A stretch of DNA of 10,096 nucleotides, from NCBI GenBank assembly GCA_003551865.1, contig PUNU01000243.1, forward strand, positions 1 through 10,096, in the 5' to 3' direction. A model generated the notes under the pieces. The model made no database searches, had not been told where the DNA came from, and worked only from the letters and a program-made list of their open reading frames with translations. Position numbers and translations under genes: made by a program. Source of the DNA: Syntrophomonadaceae bacterium (GTDB lineage: Bacteria; Bacillota_D; Dethiobacteria; DTU022). This document shows positions 1-6,234 of the stretch, in pieces; position 1 is the stretch's first letter; every line of letters starts with the position of its first letter.

Positions 1-118
1 ATGAATCCTCTTCACCGTCTTTTTCCCAGCAAGTTCCACGGAATTTGACTTTTTCAATCAGCGGTTCTATATCCGCCGAATCTTCTTTTTCCCCAAAAAC
101 ACCAATTAAACCGGACAT
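1..118 (-). CDS. Partial gene, N-terminus resembling a class II glutamine amidotransferase-like protein
   Basis: Only the first 39 codons are in the window; the gene runs off the left edge. The ATG at 118 follows an AGGAGC ribosome site (128-133) at 9-nt spacing, and a strong promoter with a dyad lies just upstream, so the start is well supported. The protein begins MSGLIGVFGEKEDS, and around residue 25 reads KFRGTCWEKDG. This resembles the start of class II (Ntn) glutamine amidotransferases (MCGIVG..., then a YRGYDSAG-like segment), but the nucleophile position after Met is Ser, not Cys. If the family call is right, the protein would be a non-glutaminase or altered-activity member, for example a GltB/PurF-like amidotransferase-domain protein. 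The assignment rests on few residues and could be coincidence. It lies downstream of the NADH module but has its own promoter. Confidence 0.5.
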   Translation of the reverse strand, partial: MSGLIGVFGEKEDSADIEPLIEKVKFRGTCWEKDGEEDS

Positions 119-127
119 CACAAATCA

Positions 128-133
128 GCTCCT
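128..133 (-). promoter_or_regulatory. Ribosome binding site of the left-edge gene
   Basis: AGGAGC on the minus strand, 9 nt before the ATG at 118. It supports reading the truncated edge ORF as a real gene beginning MSGLIG. Confidence 0.6.
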
Positions 134-144
134 ATAAATTATTC

Positions 145-166
145 GTCTTCTACGTATGTAGAAGAC
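145..166 (-). promoter_or_regulatory. 9-bp dyad in the leader of the left-edge gene (possible operator or 5' hairpin)
   Basis: GTCTTCTAC and GTAGAAGAC form a perfect 9-bp inverted repeat around a 4-nt centre. The expected transcription start from the promoter at 177-205 is near 170, so the dyad covers roughly +4 to +25. That is a typical place for a repressor operator or a 5' mRNA hairpin. It is not followed by a clean T-run, so a terminator is less likely. Confidence 0.5.
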
Positions 167-176
167 TGTGTTTATT

Positions 177-205
177 ATTATAACATGGGTGGAGGGAATT
201 GTAAA
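177..205 (-). promoter_or_regulatory. Sigma-A type promoter for the left-edge gene
   Basis: On the minus strand TTTACA (200-205) and TATAAT (177-182) are separated by exactly 17 nt, and the -10 is extended by TGT. This is a near-consensus housekeeping promoter. It sits between the stop codon of the NuoG-like gene (225) and the start of the edge gene (118), so the edge gene can be transcribed independently of the NADH module. Confidence 0.7.
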
Positions 206-224
206 AAAAATAGATACTTCAAGC

Positions 225-875
225 TTACTGTTTATTTTTGTAGTAAAGGGCTCCAACAGGGCAGGCATCAACGCAAAGCGTGCACTGGGTGCAGATTGAT
301 TCAGCCAGGGGAACATCATTAAAAGTGGTAACTACGCGATTAATACCGCGTCCTGCAAACCCGATTGCCCCAACTTTTGCTTCTTCCCGGTCAGCCCCGA
401 TACAGAGCCCGCAGAGAACACAGCGACTGCGGTCAAAAGCAAATTCATCCGGGCTGTCATCGAGAGCAAACTCCCGGCCAATCGGCTGGAATCGTTCATG
501 CTTGAGCTTCAGACCCCGCTCCCGGGCGATTTTCTGCAGGGCGCATTTGCGGTTGGCCGGACAGCGGCGGCAGTTCAGGTTGTGATCGGAGAGAAGCAGT
601 TCAAAAGCGGTTTTGACCAGGCGATCAACCCGCGGACTCCTGGTGTTAACCACCATGCCCTCTTCCACCGTCCGGGTACAGGCTGTAACCGGGCGGTCTG
701 TTCCTTCAATCTCCACAAAACATAGACGGCAGGCAGCAGAAGGCCTGTTCTCGTCTTTAATGGCACAAAGATGGGGAATATAAATATCGTTGTCCAGGGC
801 CACCCAAAGCAGTTTTTCTCCCGGAGGGGCTTTAATCTTTTGGTCGTTGATAGTAATAGTTACCTCTTTGCTCAT
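225..875 (-). CDS. NuoG/HndD N-terminal-like iron-sulfur electron-transfer subunit
   Basis: This 216-residue protein carries only iron-sulfur domains. In order: a plant-type [2Fe-2S] domain (C37, C49, C52, C66), the His-Cys3 [4Fe-4S] site of the NuoG/[FeFe]-hydrogenase family (H98, C102, C105, C111), and a two-motif ferredoxin domain (C152/C155/C158, then C195/C198/C201/C205). The fourth position of the first ferredoxin motif is D162 instead of Cys. There is no molybdopterin or H-cluster catalytic domain, so it should pass electrons between the NuoF-like flavoprotein and an unknown partner in the cytoplasm. Its start overlaps the nuoF-like stop as ATGA, with AAGGAGG at 886-892, which indicates translational coupling. 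The domain assignment is firm; the final electron acceptor is unknown. Confidence 0.9.
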   Translation of the reverse strand: MSKEVTITINDQKIKAPPGEKLLWVALDNDIYIPHLCAIKDENRPSAACRLCFVEIEGTDRPVTACTRTVEEGMVVNTRSPRVDRLVKTAFELLLSDHNLNCRRCPANRKCALQKIARERGLKLKHERFQPIGREFALDDSPDEFAFDRSRCVLCGLCIGADREEAKVGAIGFAGRGINRVVTTFNDVPLAESICTQCTLCVDACPVGALYYKNKQ

Positions 876-2782
876 GACGATTTGCCCTCCTTTTCCTCGG
901 GTAAAACAGGCGGCGAAAGTTTGAGCACCGCGTTGTACTCCGGCGGACAGGCTTTATAGCAGTTGTTGCATTTTACACATTTTTCCTGATCAATAGCCTT
1001 AAGGCCGTCTTCCCGGGTATAGATCGCTTCAGTGGGACAGCTGCCCACACAAACATTGCAGAGCTTGCTGCATTTGGCGGGTTTGATATAGTAAAGGAGC
1101 AGATCGCGGCATACCAGGGCCGGACAGCGTCCTTCTTCGATGTGGGCCCTGTACTCCTCCCTGAAATACCGCAGAGTGGTCAGCACCGGGTTGGGCGCAG
1201 TGCGCCCCAGGTTGCAAAGCGAACCCTCCCGCACATCTTCAGCCAGTTCTTCCAGGAGTTTGAGGGACTCTTCGTTACCTTCGCCCCTGGTAACGGCGGT
1301 AAGGATGTCCAGCATATGCCTGGTGCCCAGGCGGCAAAAAGTGCATTTGCCGCAGGATTCGTGTTCGGTAAATTCAAGAAAGTAGCGGGCAACTGAAACC
1401 ATGCAGTCGTCTTCATCCATCACCACAAGCCCGCCCGAGCCCATAATCGCCCCGGCCTCGTGAAGAGAATCAAAATCAATCGGCACGTCCAGGGAAGATT
1501 CCGGCAAGCAGCCTCCGGAGGGACCGCCGATCTGCACTGCTTTAAATTCCTTATCCTGAAGTATGCCGCCGCCGACCTCGAAAACCAGCTGCCGCAGGGT
1601 GGTGCCCATGGGCACCTCGACCAGGCCGGTGTTGTTTACTTTGCCGACCAGGGAAAAAACCGCCGTACCGGGGCTTTCAGCAGTGCCGAACTCTTTAAAC
1701 CACTGTGCTCCCCGGCGGTAAATAAGTGGTATGTAAGCAAAAGTTTTGACGTTGTTCAGTACAGTAGGTTTGCCCCTGAATCCCCGGCTTGTCAGACGGG
1801 GAGGCCTGCTCTGCGGCATCCCCATTTTGCCTTCCATCGAATTGACCAGGGCTGTAGCCTCGCCGCATACGAAAGCCCCGGATCCCTGGAAGATTTCCAG
1901 GTCAAAATTAAAGGAAGAGCCCAGGATCGAGGAGCCCAATAAACCCTTTTCCCGGGCTTTTTCAATGGCTTCCTGGACCCGTTTAACCGCCCGGGGGTAT
2001 TCGGCCCTGATATAAAGATAACCCTTTTCCGCCCCGATGGCGTATGCGCAGAGGAGCATCCCTTCGAGCACCGAATGAGGATCCGATTCCAAAATACTGC
2101 GGTCCATAAAAGCTCCGGGGTCTCCTTCATCGGCATTGCAGACAACGTACTTTTCATCGCCACCGGAGTTGATGCAGGCTTCCCACTTGACTCCGGCCGG
2201 AAAACCGGCCCCGCCGCGTCCTCGCAGATTGGCCGCTTTAACCTCTTCCAGCACCTTTGCAGGCTCGCCGGAAAGGGCCTCGGAAAGGGCTTTGTACCCG
2301 TCAAGAGCAAGATAATCATCAATATCGCTGTAATCGATAATGCCGCAGTTTTCGAGGATCAGCTTTTCCTCATATACTCCCCGTGGAAAATCCTCAAAGG
2401 GAGGGAAAATATCGTTCCTTTCAAGTGCAGCCAGGGCGTATTCATAAGAAGGGTCGTCTCCGGACAAAAAATCTTCCACCAGGCGATGGACCAGGTCTTC
2501 GTCCAGGTAGCCGTAGCAGAGCGCCGGAAATCCGGGCTTGGCTATTACAGCAAGCGGCTCGGCATAGCAGTGCCCGATGCAGCCCACTTCCAATACTTCG
2601 GCATCGATGCCCTGTTCTTTTATCTCCCGGATAAAAGCTTCTTTAACCTGCATAGCGCCGGCGGCTATCCCGCAGGTGGCCGTGCCCACCAGGACCCGCG
2701 GTTTTTCCTCTTTGCCTTGCACTCTTTTCTTGGCCTCTTCTTGCAGCTTTTGATACTTATCCCCCGGATTATTTTTGCTCAT
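872..2782 (-). CDS. nuoF: NuoF/HndC-type NADH-binding flavoprotein subunit with C-terminal ferredoxin domain
   Basis: This 636-residue protein oxidises or reduces NAD(H) through FMN. An N-terminal thioredoxin-like domain has C37, C68 and C72 (only three of the four usual [2Fe-2S] ligands). The FMN/NADH core has the glycine-rich GRGGAGFPAG (188-197) and ADEGDPGAF (217-225). The N3-type [4Fe-4S] site is ESCGKCTFC (C477, C480, C483) plus C523. The C-terminal ferredoxin domain has C571/C575/C578/C582 and C602/C605/C608/C612. This is the long NuoF form of electron-bifurcating hydrogenases and formate dehydrogenases, larger than the roughly 430-residue respiratory NuoF. The ATG at 2782 was chosen because AGGAGG lies 6 nt upstream; an in-frame start 17 codons earlier would add an Arg/Lys-rich tail. 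It overlaps the nuoE-like gene by 14 nt. Whether the complex bifurcates cannot be read from the sequence. Confidence 0.93.
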   Translation of the reverse strand: MSKNNPGDKYQKLQEEAKKRVQGKEEKPRVLVGTATCGIAAGAMQVKEAFIREIKEQGIDAEVLEVGCIGHCYAEPLAVIAKPGFPALCYGYLDEDLVHRLVEDFLSGDDPSYEYALAALERNDIFPPFEDFPRGVYEEKLILENCGIIDYSDIDDYLALDGYKALSEALSGEPAKVLEEVKAANLRGRGGAGFPAGVKWEACINSGGDEKYVVCNADEGDPGAFMDRSILESDPHSVLEGMLLCAYAIGAEKGYLYIRAEYPRAVKRVQEAIEKAREKGLLGSSILGSSFNFDLEIFQGSGAFVCGEATALVNSMEGKMGMPQSRPPRLTSRGFRGKPTVLNNVKTFAYIPLIYRRGAQWFKEFGTAESPGTAVFSLVGKVNNTGLVEVPMGTTLRQLVFEVGGGILQDKEFKAVQIGGPSGGCLPESSLDVPIDFDSLHEAGAIMGSGGLVVMDEDDCMVSVARYFLEFTEHESCGKCTFCRLGTRHMLDILTAVTRGEGNEESLKLLEELAEDVREGSLCNLGRTAPNPVLTTLRYFREEYRAHIEEGRCPALVCRDLLLYYIKPAKCSKLCNVCVGSCPTEAIYTREDGLKAIDQEKCVKCNNCYKACPPEYNAVLKLSPPVLPEEKEGKSS

Positions 2783-3335
2783 GGTCTTCCTCCTGCCCCG
2801 GCTTCTGCTCCGTTTCCCGCCCTTTTTTAGCATCGTCCTCTTCCCGATTGTTGGCTTCCTCCAGGGCCAGCATTATACCATCCACCCTGGTCGGGGTTAC
2901 ATGACCTTCGACTGTATCATCTACGACTGCCACCGGTGCCATGGTGCAGCAGCCTACACAGGCAACCCGCTCAAGGCTGTAGAGGCGATCGGCGCTGGTT
3001 TCCCCCTCCTTGATATCCATACGGCGCTCAAAAGATTCCAGGGTAATATTTCCGCCGGCCATATAGCAGGCCGTGCCGAGACATACTTTTACCTCGTGCT
3101 TCCCGGGAGGGTTAAGGCGGAACTGGTTGTAAAAAGTAGCCAGACCATAAATATCAACAGCGGGAATTTCCAGACCTTCCGCTAACTTTTCCATGGCCAG
3201 TGCGGGCAGGTAACCCAGCCTGGCCTGCACCTGCTGTAGAATGGGAATAACTTCTTCACGGGTTTTGGCGTTCTCGTTTAAAACTTCCTCGACTGTTTCA
3301 AGGATTTGTTCTCTTTCGCCTTCCAACAACTGCAA
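2769..3335 (-). CDS. nuoE: NuoE/HndA-type [2Fe-2S] thioredoxin-like subunit
   Basis: This 188-residue protein has the NuoE fold: a helical N-terminus with an LGYLP segment (40-44) and IYGLATFYNQF (62-72), then a thioredoxin-like domain with [2Fe-2S] ligands C85 and C90 (CLGTAC) and C126 and C130 (CVGCC). It partners the NuoF flavoprotein and transfers electrons near the FMN. The last 30 or so residues are highly charged and repetitive in Glu/Lys, and their codons overlap the nuoF start. The start is TTG: GAGGAG lies 9 nt upstream, and no in-frame ATG fits. An ATG directly after the ribosome site is followed at once by TAA and is too close to be used. It is the first gene of the three-gene module and is probably read from the promoter near 3392. 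Confidence 0.93.
   Translation of the reverse strand: MQLLEGEREQILETVEEVLNENAKTREEVIPILQQVQARLGYLPALAMEKLAEGLEIPAVDIYGLATFYNQFRLNPPGKHEVKVCLGTACYMAGGNITLESFERRMDIKEGETSADRLYSLERVACVGCCTMAPVAVVDDTVEGHVTPTRVDGIMLALEEANNREEDDAKKGRETEQKPGQEEDHEQK
2789..2794 (-). promoter_or_regulatory. Ribosome binding site deciding the nuoF-like start
   Basis: AGGAGG on the minus strand, 6 nt before the ATG at 2782. It lies inside the end of the nuoE-like gene. It supports the 636-residue product over a version starting 17 codons earlier, which has no comparable site at the right distance. Confidence 0.75.
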
Positions 3336-3344
3336 GCGTTACAT

Positions 3345-3350
3345 CTCCTC
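3345..3350 (-). promoter_or_regulatory. Ribosome binding site for the TTG start of the nuoE-like gene
   Basis: GAGGAG on the minus strand with 9 nt to the TTG at 3335. The ATG immediately after it is followed by TAA, so it encodes nothing. The spacing supports TTG initiation. Confidence 0.65.
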
Positions 3351-3391
3351 GTTTAGTATAATTATTGAATTAGCTGTAGCCGACCTTTAAT

Positions 3392-3400
3392 ATCATAACA
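3392..3400 (-). promoter_or_regulatory. Possible extended -10 promoter of the NADH module
   Basis: Minus strand TGTTATGAT is an extended -10 (TGn before TATGAT) about 57 nt before the TTG start at 3335. No good -35 is seen 16-18 nt upstream, only an A/T-rich stretch. It is the best candidate in the gap for starting the nuoE-nuoF-nuoG-like transcript. Confidence 0.35.
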
Positions 3401-3511
3401 TACTTTTTGATCTATTTTTAGCGGTGACAGCTCGGCTGCCGTATAAACCCGTCATTTTACCCTATAGCCTTATCGGTTCAGTGTCACGCTCTTGATATGC
3501 TGACAGGGTGT

Positions 3512-3699
3512 TAGTGCCCTCTCAAAATATTAAGAGCGTTATTTGGCAATTATTACAACAACTTTTCATTTATAGGAGATGTTGCAAGCCGGAAGCGAAC
3601 ATAAAGCGAACCGTAACAATTCCAGGCAAGTGATCCGTGAGCGTCGGCTTGCAACAGCTGTGAATTAAAAATAGAACAAACTTAATTGTCAGGGCACTA
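3512..3699. mobile_element. Putative miniature inverted-repeat element flanked by TA
   Basis: Both ends read TAGTGCCCT going inward, followed by similar A/T-rich sequence ending TTAAG with a small gap (3512-3534 against the reverse complement of about 3681-3699). A second, perfect 12-bp inverted repeat lies inside (TGTTGCAAGCCG at 3580-3591 and its complement at 3645-3656). The dinucleotide TA at each end fits a TA target duplication, as made by IS630/Tc1-mariner-type transposases. No transposase is encoded. The right end falls in the stop codon of the AcoX-like gene: removing the element with one TA would restore TAA in place of TAG. The family assignment is inference; no second copy is in the window. 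Confidence 0.5.
3580..3656. repeat. Perfect 12-bp inverted repeat inside the putative element
   Basis: TGTTGCAAGCCG at 3580-3591 and CGGCTTGCAACA at 3645-3656 can pair around a 53-nt centre. The centre contains AGCGAAC twice (3594-3600 and 3605-3611). The spacing is too long for an intrinsic terminator; a transposon sub-terminal repeat or a structured RNA are alternatives. Confidence 0.7.
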
Positions 3700-4812
3700 G
3701 CAGACCCGGCAAACCATCTCTTCTTTATACCCGGTTACCACCTTCATATAGCCGCTGAGCATCTCGTTGACTTCTTCGTCTCCCGTATCGACAAACAGGC
3801 GGTTGTGTTCCAGGGAAAGTATTTTATCCCTGGCCGCAGCAACAATAATATTTTTTCTGCCCACTTTCTTTATTACTTCAGCGCTGATCTGCTGGTTGCC
3901 CCGGCCAAAGATATAGCCCTGGCCGCCGATAACAGTAACGATGATTTTGGCCGGTTTGTTTTCTATAAGCTCAAGCAGCTGCTTTTCGCTGACATCGGCT
4001 GCGATAAGTTCCCCATTAATTACCACGTCTACGCCAAGCAGGGTATATTCCAGTTCCATTTTTTCCATGATCGGCACGGTTGTTGAACCGGGCCCAATCA
4101 CATAGACAACGTCTTTTTCCATGTTTTCGACAACCTGCTCGGCTATCGCTTCTAAAACTGCTTCCGCAGTTTCCGCTCCGCCAATCTTCAAATGCTGCAT
4201 CTGCTCACCGGCGCTGGGCACATACAGGTAGCCGTAAAGTCGAGCTGAAAGACGGCCGCCCCGGAAAGCTTCTTCATCGATATCCATAACCTCGGCCCTG
4301 CGCAGGGGCAGGCCGGCTTCCTGTAAAAACTGGCCGGCCAGTTCACCGGCACTGCGCGGATTTGTTGCATATACAGCTGAATGTATTTTCACCCCGGCCG
4401 GAATGCCGATTACCGGCATTTCAGCATTTTCTCCCAGGGCATGGTAAATATTGCGTGCGGTGCCGTCACCTCCGGCAAAGAGAATCAAAGCAACCTTTGC
4501 TTCCGCCATTTTTATAGCCGCTTTCTCTGTGTCATCGGGAGAAGTTGGTTCTTCCGTTTCTACTATAACCTGCGGCTCGAAACCACAGCGCACGGCAGCA
4601 TCCTCACCCATCGCTCCCGAACAGGTATAAAGCTCGATCCGATCATTTTGCCCGTTCAGGGCCCGCAGAGCCTGTTCCGCTTTTTCTGAGGCCTCCGGAC
4701 GGGCTCCCATCGCCCTGGCTTTTTCGATAATCTCCGCTCCGTCTGTTCCCTTGAGGCCAACCTTGCCGCCCATGCCGGCCACCGGGTTTACTATTAAGCC
4801 GACTTTATTCAT
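3697..4812 (-). CDS. ATP-NAD/AcoX-type kinase family protein
   Basis: This 371-residue protein starts with MNKVGLIVNPVAGMGG, a Gly-rich N-terminal segment, and has the NAD-kinase/diacylglycerol-kinase signature GGDGT at 114-118 followed by IGIPAGVKIHSAVYA. This pattern is typical of the ATP-NAD/AcoX kinase family, whose acoX member sits in acetoin dehydrogenase operons; the true substrate of that branch is not established. Its ATG overlaps the lpdA stop as ATGA, so it is translated together with dihydrolipoyl dehydrogenase, and the operon points to a role linked to lipoamide or nicotinamide cofactors. The stop codon TAG is formed at the edge of a putative inserted element, but the C-terminus itself does not appear shortened. 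It is less likely to be the essential NAD kinase because it is longer and carries the AcoX-type layout. Confidence 0.85.
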   Translation of the reverse strand: MNKVGLIVNPVAGMGGKVGLKGTDGAEIIEKARAMGARPEASEKAEQALRALNGQNDRIELYTCSGAMGEDAAVRCGFEPQVIVETEEPTSPDDTEKAAIKMAEAKVALILFAGGDGTARNIYHALGENAEMPVIGIPAGVKIHSAVYATNPRSAGELAGQFLQEAGLPLRRAEVMDIDEEAFRGGRLSARLYGYLYVPSAGEQMQHLKIGGAETAEAVLEAIAEQVVENMEKDVVYVIGPGSTTVPIMEKMELEYTLLGVDVVINGELIAADVSEKQLLELIENKPAKIIVTVIGGQGYIFGRGNQQISAEVIKKVGRKNIIVAAARDKILSLEHNRLFVDTGDEEVNEMLSGYMKVVTGYKEEMVCRVC

Positions 4813-6215
4813 CGTCTTCCGAAGTGCAGCGGAACCTTATTGATCGCCATCGCCGCTTCCCAAACCGATTCGCTGAGCGTGGGATGGGGATGAATGAGCC
4901 CGGCCAGCTCGGCGGCACTTACTCCTTTTGCTACGGCCAGGGCACCCTCCTGGATCAAGTCTGAAGCATGGGGGCCGAGGATGTGGACCCCAATAACCTT
5001 TTGCTCATCTCCGGCGGCAATGATTTTGGCTGTTCCCTCTTTTTCCCCCTGGGTAACCGCTTTTCCGTTGGCAGAAAAAGGAAACTTGCCGGTTTTTAAA
5101 TCCTCGACCCCTTTTTCTGCGGCTTCTTCCTCGCTCATGCCAACACAGGCCAGCTCCGGATCAGTAAAGAGGCAATTTGGCACAATAGAACCGTCAAAAT
5201 GCGCTTCCATCCCGGCTGCATTTTCGGCGGCGACCAGGCCCTGGTGGTAGGCAACATGGGCCAGGAAATAACCCGGACTGGTGACATCACCCACGGCATA
5301 AATACCGGGAACAGCGGTCTCCATTTTGCTGTTAACCTTTATACCGCTTTCGTCGTATTCCACCCCGAGAGTCTCCAGATCCTGTTCGCCAAATGAGGGT
5401 TTCCGGCCCACGGAAAGCAAAACCATCTCCGCCCTGACTTTTTCTTCACCTTTCCGCCCTTTTGCGGTGAGCTCAAGCCCATCTTCAACTGTCTCAATTT
5501 TTTCCACCGGCGTGTTCATCATGATCTGCAGGCCGCTTTTACGCAGGTAAGTGGAAAGGCGGCGGACCATCTCCAGGTCCATCCGGCGCAGAAGGCGCTC
5601 ACTGCGGTGCACGATATTAACTTTCACTCCAAGACCGGAAAAAATTGAAGCCATTTCCAGGGCAATAACTCCCCCGCCAATAACGGCCATTGTTTTCGGC
5701 AGTTCTTTCAGGGCAAGCGCCTCCCAGGAGGTGATCACCCCCGGCAGGTCAAGCCCGGGTATCGGCGGATATATTTCCTCACTACCAGTAGCCAGAATTA
5801 TTTTCTCCGTTTCAATTTCTAGATTTTTACCATCGCCTGTGCTTACTTCGACCCGGGTGGAAGAAACTGCCCTGGCTGTGCCGCTGTAAACATCAATTCC
5901 GCCATTTTTCAGCAGTTCGCCAACATGTCCGGTCAGTTCATCAACCACCGCCTTTTTCTTCTCCTGCAGGCGGGAATATGAAAAACTGACATCACCCAGG
6001 TCAAAGCCAAACTCGCCGGCTCCACGAATACGGCGGTAGAGAGCAGCGCCGTGGGTCAAGACCTTGGTTGGAATACAGCCGTGATTCAGACAGGTTCCGC
6101 CCAGTTCCTCTTTTTCTACCAGGGCTGTTTTCAAACCCAGCGTGCCCGCCCTTAAAGCGGCCAGATACCCCCCCGGCCCGCCGCCGATTATTGTCAGCTG
6201 GTATTTTTCGCTCAA
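4809..6215 (-). CDS. lpdA: Dihydrolipoyl dehydrogenase (E3 / glycine cleavage L-protein)
   Basis: This 468-residue flavoprotein reoxidises dihydrolipoyl groups with NAD+. It has the FAD-binding GGGPGG (11-16), the redox-active disulfide C42/C47 in GGTCLNHGCIPTK, a second dinucleotide fold around IGGGVIALEMAS for NAD, the FAD segment YAVGDVT, and the C-terminal catalytic HPHPT (H442, H444) with a following Glu. Length and motifs match full-length active E3 enzymes. The start is TTG, preceded by an AGGGGGAG ribosome site about 6 nt upstream; no nearby ATG fits. It begins 19 nt after the LipM-type gene and overlaps the AcoX-like gene. With gcvPB and lipoylation genes in the same run, its likely job is L-protein of glycine cleavage, though it could also serve other lipoyl complexes. 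Confidence 0.95.
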   Translation of the reverse strand: MSEKYQLTIIGGGPGGYLAALRAGTLGLKTALVEKEELGGTCLNHGCIPTKVLTHGAALYRRIRGAGEFGFDLGDVSFSYSRLQEKKKAVVDELTGHVGELLKNGGIDVYSGTARAVSSTRVEVSTGDGKNLEIETEKIILATGSEEIYPPIPGLDLPGVITSWEALALKELPKTMAVIGGGVIALEMASIFSGLGVKVNIVHRSERLLRRMDLEMVRRLSTYLRKSGLQIMMNTPVEKIETVEDGLELTAKGRKGEEKVRAEMVLLSVGRKPSFGEQDLETLGVEYDESGIKVNSKMETAVPGIYAVGDVTSPGYFLAHVAYHQGLVAAENAAGMEAHFDGSIVPNCLFTDPELACVGMSEEEAAEKGVEDLKTGKFPFSANGKAVTQGEKEGTAKIIAAGDEQKVIGVHILGPHASDLIQEGALAVAKGVSAAELAGLIHPHPTLSESVWEAAMAINKVPLHFGRR

Positions 6216-6234
6216 TTACTACTCCCCCTTTGTT

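Larger units (their letters stand above)
3336..3696. other. Intergenic region between the AcoX-like gene and the NADH module
   Basis: This 361-nt gap has no convincing gene. From left to right it holds the ribosome site and candidate promoter of the nuoE-like gene (3345-3400), about 110 nt with only short weak dyads (3401-3511), and a roughly 188-nt inverted-repeat element (3512-3699) that reaches the stop codon of the AcoX-like gene. I see no clean intrinsic terminator for the upstream operon and no recognisable riboswitch. Confidence 0.6.

Noticed and set aside
206..240. T-run on the minus strand just after the NuoG-like stop, as a terminator
   Set aside because: No hairpin of useful strength precedes it; the T-run instead borders the -35 of the next promoter.
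2075..2830. Long plus-strand ORF (251 codons) and similar plus-strand ORFs across 280-6319
   Set aside because: They lie opposite well-conserved minus-strand genes, show no family motifs and are composition shadows.
2783..2833. Longer nuoF-like start giving 17 extra Arg/Lys-rich residues
   Set aside because: The internal ATG at 2782 has AGGAGG at ideal 6-nt spacing; the extension is only the other-frame reading of the nuoE tail.
3351..3362. TATACT near the nuoE-like ribosome site as a -10 element
   Set aside because: It is only a few nucleotides before GAGGAG and has no -35; the extended -10 at 3392-3400 is better placed.
3420..3511. Small dyads such as TGTCA...TGACA (3482-3506) as a terminator of the AcoX-like gene
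   Set aside because: The stem is 5 bp with a 14-nt loop and no T-run follows on the minus strand.
3579..3668. 29-codon plus-strand ORF starting ATG TTG CAA after GGAG
   Set aside because: The GGAG touches the ATG with no spacing, and the ORF is mostly the two arms of the 12-bp inverted repeat. It is best explained as chance within the inserted element.
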